The notes under the pieces: generated by a model
Databases searched by the model: none
Told to the model about the DNA's origin: nothing
Seen by the model: the letters and a program-made list of their open reading frames with translations, nothing else
Part shown: positions 1 to 5,619 of the stretch, piece after piece
Numbering within the stretch: position 1 is the first letter of the stretch
Layout of the letters: each line of letters starts with the position of its first letter
Made by a program: the position numbers and the translations under genes
Assembly: GCA_021786135.1 (NCBI GenBank)
Contig: JAJYNV010000160.1
Coordinates: forward strand, 1 to 6,477
Reading direction: 5' to 3'
DNA length: 6,477 nucleotides
From: Bacillota bacterium
Lineage (GTDB): Bacteria; Bacillota; Sulfobacillia; JAJZYS01; JAJYTV01

Positions 1-7
1 CCGATCT
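1..7. other. Probable sequencing-adapter remnant at contig start
   Basis: The first seven bases, CCGATCT, equal the 3' end of the common Illumina adapter. Real gene sequence appears to begin at base 8, with the codons for the mutase motif Thr-Ile-Gln-Asn-Asp. In the family the residue before this motif is nearly always Gly, but here the codon is TCT (Ser), as expected if these bases are not genomic. A seven-base match can arise by chance, so this rests on the coincidence of the match, the edge position and the lost Gly. Confidence 0.5.
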
Positions 8-1102
8 ACGATTCAGAACGACATTCTGAAGGAGTACACCGCGCGCGGCACCTACATCCTGCCACCTGCTGCATCGCTGCGTCTTGTGACCGACACGTTC
101 CGCTACTGCAGCGAACGCCTGCCGCGCTTCCACACGATATCGATATCCGGCTACCACATCCGTGAGGCTGGATCGACCGCTCCGCAGGAGGTAGCGTTCA
201 CGCTTGCGAACGCGCTCGCCTACGTCGAGGCGGCACAGGCGGCGGGACTGGCGATCGACAGCTTTGCGCCGCGCCTGTCCTTCTTCTTCAACGCCCAGAG
301 TGACCTCTTCGAGGAGGCCGCCAAATTCCGGGCGGCGCGCCGGATCTGGGCCCGCCTGATGGCGGCGCGGGGCGCGAGGGATCCGCGCTCGCTGCAATTG
401 CGTTTCCACGCGCAGACCGCAGGTTCCGCGCTCACCGCCCAACAGCCCGAGGTGAACATTGCGCGCGTCACCTTGCAGGCTCTGGCCGCCGTGCTGGGAG
501 GGGCCCAGTCGCTGCATACGAATTCCTACGATGAGGCGCTTGCTCTGCCGACCGAGCATTCGGCCGTCCTGGCCCTCAGGAGCCAGCAGGTGATCGCCTA
601 TGAGACAGGTGTGGCCGATGTCGTGGACCCCCTCGGCGGAAGTTACCTGGTAGAGACGCTCACCGACCGCATAGAGGATGAAGCCCAGGCGCTGATCGAC
701 CAAATCCAGGCTCTGGGCGGCGCGGTCGCCGCGATCGAGGCCGGATTCGTCCAGCGCAAGATCCAGGACGCCGCCTATCGCTACCAGCAGGAGATCGAAC
801 GAGGTGCCCGCAAGGTGGTGGGGGTGAACGCCTTCCAGGCGGAAGAGCGCGAACGGCCGCTGCTCCTGCGTGTCGGCGGCGACGTGGAGGCGCGCCAGCT
901 TGAGAGACTCGCAGATCTGCGCAGGCAGCGGGACCCGGACCCGGTCGGGAGAGCCCTGGACAATCTAGAGCGTGTGGCCTCTGGCCAGGGCAGCCTGCTC
1001 GAGGCGCTCAGTGCGGCGGTCGCCGCCAGGGCCACCCTGGGCGAGATGGTGAATAGGCTGGTTGCGGTCTACGGGCGGTACCGGCCCAAGGAGACGGTCT
1101 AG
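1..1102 (+). CDS. mcmA: Methylmalonyl-CoA mutase large subunit, 5'-truncated
   Basis: This is the C-terminal part of an adenosylcobalamin-dependent mutase that interconverts (R)-methylmalonyl-CoA and succinyl-CoA in the cytoplasm. The frame is open from base 2, so the true start lies off the window. Family motifs appear in order: TIQNDILKEY, TYILPP, SISGYHIREAG, LHTNSYDEALALPTE and ADVVDPLGGSYLVE. Taking the Gln of TIQND (codon 14-16) as Propionibacterium Gln197, the Arg at codon 44-46 falls exactly on Arg207 and the His at 155-157 on His244. Arg207 binds the substrate carboxylate. Isobutyryl- and hydroxyisobutyryl-CoA mutases carry Gln there, so true methylmalonyl-CoA mutase is favoured. The protein ends in YGRYRPKETV with no B12-binding domain (no DxHxxG motif), so this is the large subunit of a split mutase whose small subunit must be encoded elsewhere. 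The epimerase follows after 15 nt. Confidence 0.95.
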   Translation, partial: RSTIQNDILKEYTARGTYILPPAASLRLVTDTFRYCSERLPRFHTISISGYHIREAGSTAPQEVAFTLANALAYVEAAQAAGLAIDSFAPRLSFFFNAQSDLFEEAAKFRAARRIWARLMAARGARDPRSLQLRFHAQTAGSALTAQQPEVNIARVTLQALAAVLGGAQSLHTNSYDEALALPTEHSAVLALRSQQVIAYETGVADVVDPLGGSYLVETLTDRIEDEAQALIDQIQALGGAVAAIEAGFVQRKIQDAAYRYQQEIERGARKVVGVNAFQAEERERPLLLRVGGDVEARQLERLADLRRQRDPDPVGRALDNLERVASGQGSLLEALSAAVAARATLGEMVNRLVAVYGRYRPKETV

Positions 1103-1110
1103 AAAGGGGG
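1103..1110 (+). promoter_or_regulatory. Shine-Dalgarno fixing the GTG start of the epimerase
   Basis: AAAGGGGG directly follows the mutase stop codon and lies 7 nt before the GTG at 1118. No ATG in this frame is better placed, and the first metal-binding His falls at residue 10 from this GTG, as expected for the family. Confidence 0.6.
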
Positions 1111-1117
1111 CTCCCGG

Positions 1118-1534
1118 GTGACGGCACAGGTGGAGGGGCTTGCACACATCGGTGTCGCGGTAGGGGACCTCGCCCAGGCCGAGGCGGCGCTCGCGGCACT
1201 CGGTGGCAAGTCTGGCGGACGCGAGGTCGTCGCGTCGGAGGGTGTCGAGGTGTCGTTCGTGAACTTCGGGGACCTCAGGATCGAGTTGCTGCGTCCGCTC
1301 GATCCGGAGGCGGAGGGCGGCGTGGCCGGGTTCCTTCGCCGGCGCGGCCCTGGCGTGCATCACATCGCTCTCGGCACGCACGACGTGGATGGACTCGTCG
1401 AACAGTTGGGTACGTCAGGCATCGCACCCATCGGCGGGAGTAGCCGGAGCGGTGCCGAGGACAGTCGTGTCGCGTTTCTGCACCCGCGCGATACCGGCGG
1501 GCTCCTGATCGAGCTATGCGAGGTGAAGGCATGA
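1118..1534 (+). CDS. mce: Methylmalonyl-CoA epimerase (VOC family)
   Basis: This 138-residue cytoplasmic metalloenzyme interconverts (S)- and (R)-methylmalonyl-CoA, linking the carboxyltransferase encoded next to the mutase encoded before it. It has the two beta-alpha-beta-beta-beta modules of the vicinal oxygen chelate fold, at about residues 5-60 and 78-136. Visible probable metal ligands are His10 (AHIGVAV), Glu56 (RIELLRP), His82 (VHHIAL) and Glu132 (LLIELCE). The segment AFLHPRDTGGLLIEL closely matches the conserved end of human and bacterial epimerases (FLHPKDCGGVLVEL as I recall it). Length is normal for the family. The GTG start has a good Shine-Dalgarno 7 nt upstream. The stop codon overlaps the ATG of the carboxyltransferase gene (ATGA), indicating coupled translation. 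Among VOC enzymes, the gene context makes any other substrate unlikely. Confidence 0.93.
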   Translation: MTAQVEGLAHIGVAVGDLAQAEAALAALGGKSGGREVVASEGVEVSFVNFGDLRIELLRPLDPEAEGGVAGFLRRRGPGVHHIALGTHDVDGLVEQLGTSGIAPIGGSSRSGAEDSRVAFLHPRDTGGLLIELCEVKA

Positions 1535-3072
1535 GCGACTGGCGGCAGCTCGAGGAGCATCGGCGTGAGTTGATGGCTGGCGGCGGCCAAAACCGAATCG
1601 AACGTCAGCACGCGGCCCAAAAGTGGACAGCGCGCGAGCGTCTCGACGCCCTGTTTGACCCCGGTTCCTTCGTGGAACTGGACCTCTTCGTGACGCACCG
1701 GTCCACGTTGTTCGGCATGGCCGAGGCGAAGGCGCCTGGCGATGGCGTCGTGACAGGCTACGGTGCCATCGGGGGCCGCCTTGTCTACGCGTTCGCCCAG
1801 GACTTCACCGTGCTGGGTGGCTCGCTCGGCGAGATGCACGCCGGCAAGATCCACAAGGTACAGGACCTGGCGCTCAAGAGCGGGGCGCCAATCGTTGGCA
1901 TCATCGATTCCGGAGGCGCGCGCATCCAGGAGGGCATCGACTCCCTGAACGGCTATGGCGGCATCTTCCTGCGCAACACGCTCTCTTCGGGCGTCATTCC
2001 GCAGATCTCGGTGATCGTCGGCCCGGCGGCAGGCGGTGCCGTCTACTCTCCGGCCCTGACCGATTTCGTCCTCATGTCGGAAGGCATTGGGCAGATGTAC
2101 ATCACGGGTCCGCAGGTGATCGAGTCGGTTACCGGCGAGAAGGTGACGCATGAGGAACTGGGCGGCGCGCGCACCCATGCGCGCAAGAGCGGCAACGCGC
2201 ACCTCACCTTCGCAAACGAGGCCGATTTGTTCGCAGGGCTGAAGGATCTCCTTTCGTTCCTACCGAGCAACAACGCGGCAGAGCCGCCGCGCCACGAGGC
2301 CGCACCGCCGCCAGAGGGATTCGCGGAGCGCCTCCGCAGTGTGGTTCCTCAGGATCCCAACAAGCCGTACGATGTCCGCGACGTCATCCGGGACTTGTGC
2401 GATCGCGGTGACTTCCTCGAGATCATGCCCGAGTTCGCCAAGAACATGGTGACCGGCTTTGGCCGGATCGAGGGTAGGGCTGTTGCGATCGTCGGAAACC
2501 AGCCGAGGGTGTTGGCTGGGTGTCTCGACATCGATGCGTCCGACAAGCTGGCTCGCTTTGTGCGCTTTGCCGACTCGTTCTCGATCCCCCTCGTCACCTT
2601 CGTCGACACGCCCGGCTATCTGCCTGGGACGAAGCAGGAGTACGGTGGAATCATCCGTCACGGCGCCAAGGTTCTTTACGCCTACGCCGAGGCGAGCGTA
2701 GCCAAGGTTTCCGTCGTGTTGCGCAAGGCCTATGGCGGCGCATATCTCGCCATGTGCTCTCGGTCGCTCGGCGCGGACATCGTATTGGCCTTCCCGACCG
2801 CCGAAGTGGCTGTGATGGGACCGGACGGCGCCGCCAACATCATCTTCCGGAGGGAACTTGAGTCGGCGACGGATCCCGTCGCGGAGCGCCAGCGTCTGGT
2901 CGAGACCTATCGCGCGGAGTTCGCCAGCCCGTTCGTGGCTGCGGCGCACGGCTACGTCGACCAGGTGATCGACCCTGGGGAACTGCGCGCCTCAGTGGCC
3001 CATGCGCTTTGGGCGCTCAAGGAGAAGCGCGAGGATCGTCACGCGAAGAAGCACGGGAACATTCCGCTATGA
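1531..3072 (+). CDS. mmdA: Methylmalonyl-CoA/propionyl-CoA carboxyltransferase (MmdA/PccB/12S family)
   Basis: This 513-residue protein is the carboxyltransferase of a biotin-dependent acyl-CoA carboxylase or decarboxylase, moving CO2 between carboxybiotin and propionyl-CoA/methylmalonyl-CoA. It has two crotonase-fold halves. The N half (about 25-250) contains GGSLGEMHAGKIHK (96-109), the oxyanion-hole SGGAR (127-131) and GPAAGGAVYSPALTD (164-178). The C half (about 275-500) contains VDTPGYLPGTKQE (358-370), KAYGGAYLAM (399-408) and VMGPDGAANI (428-437). It ends with the family signature KKHGNIPL. Leu406 lies where actinobacterial PccB has the specificity residue Asp422, and YLAM resembles transcarboxylase 12S and MmdA. 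I chose ATG 1531 over the in-frame ATG 1516 because AGGTGA (1521-1526) precedes it and the ATGA overlap couples it to the epimerase. No biotin carboxylase or membrane subunit is nearby, so carboxylase, decarboxylase and transcarboxylase roles cannot be separated; the epimerase and mutase favour C3 rather than acetyl-CoA chemistry. Confidence 0.92.
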   Translation: MSDWRQLEEHRRELMAGGGQNRIERQHAAQKWTARERLDALFDPGSFVELDLFVTHRSTLFGMAEAKAPGDGVVTGYGAIGGRLVYAFAQDFTVLGGSLGEMHAGKIHKVQDLALKSGAPIVGIIDSGGARIQEGIDSLNGYGGIFLRNTLSSGVIPQISVIVGPAAGGAVYSPALTDFVLMSEGIGQMYITGPQVIESVTGEKVTHEELGGARTHARKSGNAHLTFANEADLFAGLKDLLSFLPSNNAAEPPRHEAAPPPEGFAERLRSVVPQDPNKPYDVRDVIRDLCDRGDFLEIMPEFAKNMVTGFGRIEGRAVAIVGNQPRVLAGCLDIDASDKLARFVRFADSFSIPLVTFVDTPGYLPGTKQEYGGIIRHGAKVLYAYAEASVAKVSVVLRKAYGGAYLAMCSRSLGADIVLAFPTAEVAVMGPDGAANIIFRRELESATDPVAERQRLVETYRAEFASPFVAAAHGYVDQVIDPGELRASVAHALWALKEKREDRHAKKHGNIPL

Positions 3073-3251
3073 CCGCGAGAAAGGTGCCGGAGGCGGTGGT
3101 GGCCGCCATCACCGTAGCAGTCTCCCTCACCATGGGTGTCCCGGCGGACCGCGTCCACGTGCGGCTTCGTGGGCGTGCCCCATCTGACGACGACCGGGGT
3201 GCCTGGGGTATTGCGGCGCGTATGGACCAGATGCGCCGGCACCGTCCCTAG
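3069..3251 (+). CDS. Small protein between carboxyltransferase and biotin carrier
   Basis: A 60-residue basic protein whose ATG overlaps the carboxyltransferase stop codon (ATGA). No strong Shine-Dalgarno is present (weak GGGAA at 3055-3059), so translational coupling is likely. Residues 7-23 (PEAVVAAITVAVSLTMG) form a short apolar helix, followed by a predicted strand VHVRLRG (29-35), an acidic-polar spacer, and the C-terminal GAWGIAARMDQMRRHR. From memory, small ORFs at this place in other bacteria share a layout of apolar helix, charged strand and a Trp-x-x-Ala-x-Arg end, and some are loosely called OadG-like or carboxylase epsilon-like. The apolar stretch looks too short for the membrane anchor of OadG/MmdD gamma subunits, so a soluble accessory subunit that helps hold the complex together seems more likely. 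That role is inferred from position alone. Real-gene status rests on the overlap, the strand and the layout. Confidence 0.72.
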   Translation: MTARKVPEAVVAAITVAVSLTMGVPADRVHVRLRGRAPSDDDRGAWGIAARMDQMRRHRP

Positions 3252-3273
3252 GCGATCGCAAAGGACCAAGACG

Positions 3274-3326
3274 AAGGAGGGAGGCCCGGGAGCCTGCCGC
3301 GTGCGCGGCGGGGTTCGGGCGATGCG
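3274..3326 (+). promoter_or_regulatory. Hairpin-bridged ribosome binding site of the biotin carrier gene
   Basis: A perfect Shine-Dalgarno, AAGGAGG (3274-3280), lies 46 nt before ATG 3327, far too distant for normal initiation. The RNA between them can fold. The outer stem is GCCCG (3284-3288) with CGGGC (3316-3320). After a small internal loop comes an inner stem, CCTGCCGC (3293-3300) with GCGGCGGG (3305-3312), containing one G-U pair and capped by GTGC. Folding out 3284-3320 leaves 3 + 6 = 9 nt between Shine-Dalgarno and ATG, which is near optimal. Hairpins that shorten this distance are known (T4 gene 38 is the classic case). Here it is a prediction from base pairing only. Confidence 0.5.
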
Positions 3327-3785
3327 ATGCGGCGGTTTCACGTTGTGGTGAACGGGTTGTCCTATGAGGTGGAGGTCGAGGAGATCGGCGCGGAGACGAA
3401 TGCGGCAAGCATGCCGGGCGAGACACCTGCGGCAGCCTCGCGGCAGGCAGTGCCGCAGGCGGAGGTGACCAAGGCAGCGGCGACTGCTCCCCCGGCGCCG
3501 GCGCACACGCCCAAGCCTCCAGCGAGGCACCCGGCGCCAGCGCGCAAGGAGCCTCCGGCGCCCACGGCAGGTGCGGTTGCGGTGACGGCGCCGCTGCCCG
3601 GCGCAGTGTTGGACGTCAAGGTCTCAGTGGGTGATGAGGTCAAGGAGGGCGATGTCGTGGCCATCCTTGAGGCCATGAAGATGGAGAACGAGATTCTGGC
3701 CCCGTGTTCCGGACGCGTGGCCACGGTGCGGGTCGAGCCCGGCGCCGCGGTCGATGGCGGCGATGTGCTGATGGAGATCGCCTGA
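3327..3785 (+). CDS. Biotin carrier protein (biotinyl domain subunit)
   Basis: This 152-residue protein carries the covalent biotin that shuttles carboxyl groups to and from the carboxyltransferase encoded upstream. The N-terminus (MRRFHVVVNGLSYEVEVEEI) is the usual beta-hairpin start of MmdC/PCC-type carriers and fixes the start at ATG 3327. Residues 25-83 are a flexible Ala/Pro-rich linker. The biotinyl/lipoyl domain spans about 84-152, with APLPGAVLDVKVSVGD (88-103), the biotinylation motif EAMKMEN with target Lys118, and the trailing hairpin VEPGAAVDGGDVLMEIA. Because MKM lies in EAMKM, this is a biotin rather than a lipoate domain. Initiation probably depends on a hairpin-bridged Shine-Dalgarno. 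No biotin carboxylase domain is fused and none follows; the next gene is a sensor kinase 132 nt downstream. Biotin carboxylase and biotin ligase must be encoded elsewhere. Confidence 0.94.
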   Translation: MRRFHVVVNGLSYEVEVEEIGAETNAASMPGETPAAASRQAVPQAEVTKAAATAPPAPAHTPKPPARHPAPARKEPPAPTAGAVAVTAPLPGAVLDVKVSVGDEVKEGDVVAILEAMKMENEILAPCSGRVATVRVEPGAAVDGGDVLMEIA

Positions 3786-3917
3786 GCGGCGAGCGGTAGC
3801 AACTGGAAGGGACATCTTGTGTGTCGCGGTTCGACAGGATTCTTACTTTCCTGGGTGTAAGCTGTCTACAGTGCGGCGGGATCGCCAGCTGTCCGTCGCA
3901 TCGAGGACGGTGGCTAC

Positions 3918-5117
3918 TTGTCAGAAAATGGTTCTGGCAGCGACGCCCCTGCGATCTCGTCCAAGAGGGACCAGGCGGGAACAAATCACCGCCTTGTCGC
4001 GGTTGCGGAGATTCGGCATCGGCGCCACGCCGCGCGCCCGACGAAGTATGCGCATGACGAGATCCGGGACGTCATGGGCCCGTGGCTCGATGTTGCCGAT
4101 TTCACGCTGGACGCGGCGGGACACTTCCTGACCTGGAGCGCGGCGGCACAGAGGGCCTATGGCTACAGTGCCGGCGAGGCGATCGGCCGACATCTTTCTC
4201 TGGTCTATGACGATGAACATCGCGCCGAGGCGGAGCGCCTTCTGGTCACAGCGCGGCGATTCGGCTTCCGGCGGGATGTGGTGCAGCGCCAGCGGCGCGA
4301 CGGCACGCCAGTGGCCTTCCAAGCGCGACTGGTGGCTTTTGCACCGCCGGATGGCAAGGGGGCTGGCTACGCGGAAATCGACGTGCCAGCCGGCGACGGC
4401 GAAGAGGACCCGAGAGACATCGCTGCCGACCGGCTGATCCGCCTGGCTGCCCACGAACTGAGAGCACCACTTGGCGTCGTGCTCGGTGCGCTGACCCTTC
4501 TTGATCTGCAGCTTGGCGATGGCCAGGGGCGGGAAGGGGTCGGCCCGGACGCAGAGTTGCTTGCCGTCGCCCGGGACGAACTGCGCCAGATGGACGAATT
4601 GCTCAGCAGGATCCTGGATTCCTGGCGCACCAAGCAGGCCGCGCTGACGGTACAGACCGCCCTTTGCGACCTGCGCGAAATCTTGGAGTCTGCCCTGCGG
4701 CCAGTGCCGCCGCAAGGTCGGGTAGAGGTGGAGGCACCAGCTTGCCCGCTGCCACTGCAGTGCGATTCGTTGCGCATCAGACAGGTCGTGCGCAACCTCG
4801 TGGCCAACGCGGTCAAGTACTCTCCCCTTGGGTCGCCGATTGTGCTCCGGGTGGAAGACCTCGGGGATCGCTTGCGGGTGAGCGTGCTGGATCGCGGCAT
4901 CGGCATCGCCGAGGATGAGATGTCGCGCATCTTCGAGCGCCACTACCGAGGGCGCCAGCAACCGGCCGTGGACCCCGGCGGCATGGGCCTCGGCCTCCAT
5001 GTGTGCCGGACGATCGTCGAGGCGCATGGTGGACTCATCTGGGCCGAATGCCGGGATGGTGGCGGCGCCTGCCTGTCGTTCGAGTTGCCGCGCTGGTCAG
5101 GAGTCTTGAGAGTATGA
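3918..5117 (+). CDS. PAS-domain sensor histidine kinase, soluble
   Basis: A 399-residue cytoplasmic kinase without membrane segments. The N-terminal 52 residues are basic and match no domain I recognise. A PAS domain spans about 55-155 (WLDVADFTLDAAGHFLTWS, then YGYSAGEAIGRHLSLVY). It lacks the LOV cysteine motif, so the ligand is unknown. The HisKA dimerisation domain (about 168-238) has the H-box AAHELRAPLG with phospho-acceptor His179. The HATPase domain (about 250-392) has N-box RNLVANAVKY (Asn293, Asn297), G1 DRGIGI (325-330), F-box FERHYRG (339-345) and G2 GGMGLGL (354-360), all intact. Position +4 from the His is Ala183 rather than Thr/Asn, which may weaken phosphatase activity. The TTG start has only a modest GAGG (3903-3906). 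The next in-frame ATG is 4074, just before the PAS domain, so the true start is uncertain. The last codons overlap the response regulator gene, its likely partner. Confidence 0.9.
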   Translation: MSENGSGSDAPAISSKRDQAGTNHRLVAVAEIRHRRHAARPTKYAHDEIRDVMGPWLDVADFTLDAAGHFLTWSAAAQRAYGYSAGEAIGRHLSLVYDDEHRAEAERLLVTARRFGFRRDVVQRQRRDGTPVAFQARLVAFAPPDGKGAGYAEIDVPAGDGEEDPRDIAADRLIRLAAHELRAPLGVVLGALTLLDLQLGDGQGREGVGPDAELLAVARDELRQMDELLSRILDSWRTKQAALTVQTALCDLREILESALRPVPPQGRVEVEAPACPLPLQCDSLRIRQVVRNLVANAVKYSPLGSPIVLRVEDLGDRLRVSVLDRGIGIAEDEMSRIFERHYRGRQQPAVDPGGMGLGLHVCRTIVEAHGGLIWAECRDGGGACLSFELPRWSGVLRV

Positions 5118-5494
5118 ACGTTCTTGTCGTGGACGACTCCCCAGGGATCGGCTTGGTCCTCACGCGCTATTTCGCGCGACTGGGCCACAGTTGCACGCAT
5201 GCACCGGATGGGATGGCTGCACTCGAAAAGCTGCGCACGTCACCCTTGCCTGACGTGATATTCGTGGACTTGCTGATGCCCGGCCTGAGCGGACAGGAGC
5301 TGGTGTGTGAACTGCAGCACCACCCGGATCTCGGCAGGGTGCCTGTGGTGCTGATGTCCGGCTTCGAGGCCGCCGAAGAGGACCTACCGCCCAGCGGGAG
5401 CTACCAGGCGATCTTGGTCAAGCCATTCGAATTGCAGGAACTTGACGCAGTCCTGGAGGCGGCGACCTCCTGGGACGTCTCGTCCCGGGACTGA
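5114..5494 (+). CDS. Receiver-only response regulator
   Basis: A 126-residue CheY-like protein consisting of a single receiver domain. Acidic-pocket residues Asp7 and Asp8 (VLVVDDSP), the phospho-acceptor Asp52 (FVDLLMPG), Ser82 (LMSGF) and Lys103 (LVKPF) are all in place, so phosphorylation should work. The aromatic switch residue three positions before the Lys (Tyr106 in CheY) is Ile100. No DNA-binding or enzymatic output domain follows, so it must act by protein contact, as a phosphate sink or as a relay intermediate. The start is ATG 5114, which overlaps the kinase stop codon (ATGA) and follows AGGAG (5099-5103) by 10 nt. Although the frame is open further upstream, that part lies inside the kinase gene, and the receiver fold begins exactly at MNVLVVDD. 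The overlap with the kinase gene makes them a cognate pair. Confidence 0.92.
   Translation: MNVLVVDDSPGIGLVLTRYFARLGHSCTHAPDGMAALEKLRTSPLPDVIFVDLLMPGLSGQELVCELQHHPDLGRVPVVLMSGFEAAEEDLPPSGSYQAILVKPFELQELDAVLEAATSWDVSSRD
5469..5489 (+). other. Inverted repeat at the 3' end of the response regulator gene
   Basis: CCTGGGACG (5469-5477) pairs with CGTCCCGGG (5481-5489) around the loop TCT, giving nine pairs with one G-U. It sits in the last codons before the TGA at 5492. No run of T follows, so it is not a canonical intrinsic terminator; it could protect the 3' end or be incidental in GC-rich coding sequence. Confidence 0.3.
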
Positions 5495-5528
5495 TCGGGC
5501 GGCCCAGGGGCGGGCACGCTGCGTTAGG

Positions 5529-5541
5529 AATTGGTACAATT
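5529..5541 (+). promoter_or_regulatory. Candidate extended -10 promoter within a palindrome
   Basis: In the 125-nt gap before the membrane protein gene, TGGTACAAT (5532-5540) fits an extended -10 element: TG, one base, then TACAAT, one mismatch from TATAAT. No good -35 lies about 17 nt upstream (GGGCAC around 5512), which is tolerated for extended -10 promoters. The same bases form a perfect inverted repeat, AATTG-GTA-CAATT (5529-5541), which could be an operator. It stands out as AT-rich in a GC-rich setting. Transcription would begin near 5547, giving a leader of about 70 nt. Confidence 0.4.
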
Positions 5542-5619
5542 GAGCTTGACCGGCCCGGCGGCTCACACGGAGCTCGCCTTGCGTGGTCGTTGCCGATTCA
5601 TGGCGAAGGGCGGACAAGC

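Noticed and set aside
136..147. 12-base perfect palindrome GATATCGATATC
   Set aside because: It lies inside conserved mutase codons for Ile-Ser-Ile-Ser. The two adjacent ATA codons are unusual in a GC-rich gene, but the protein motif fully explains the repeat.
1360..2949. Long minus-strand frames (1360-2202 and 2260-2949) opposite the epimerase and carboxyltransferase genes
   Set aside because: They are shadows of strongly conserved plus-strand genes. Their translations show no recognisable domains.
3301..3351. 16-codon GTG frame overlapping the biotin carrier start
   Set aside because: The GTG lies in the loop of the predicted hairpin and the peptide has no notable features. It is better explained by the bridged ribosome site.
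3418..3575. Repetitive GC-rich stretch in the biotin carrier gene
   Set aside because: It encodes the usual Ala/Pro linker before the biotinyl domain and is not a DNA repeat element.
3817..4131. Plus-strand frames starting at 3817 and 3821 (the latter MSRFDRILTFLGV...) after a GGAAGGG site
   Set aside because: A ribosome site is present, but the frames run into the kinase gene, turn Arg/Pro/Cys-rich and match no family. A short leader peptide cannot be fully excluded.
3921..5027. 368-residue minus-strand open frame opposite the histidine kinase gene
   Set aside because: It mirrors the kinase codons in a GC-rich gene, has an antisense-type composition rich in His, Arg and Ala, shows no domain motif and has no plausible ribosome site. 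The plus-strand kinase motifs are unambiguous.
5546..5551. TTGACC, a near-consensus -35 box
   Set aside because: No acceptable -10 hexamer occurs 16-18 nt downstream (GGAGCT region), so the extended -10 at 5532-5540 is the better candidate.
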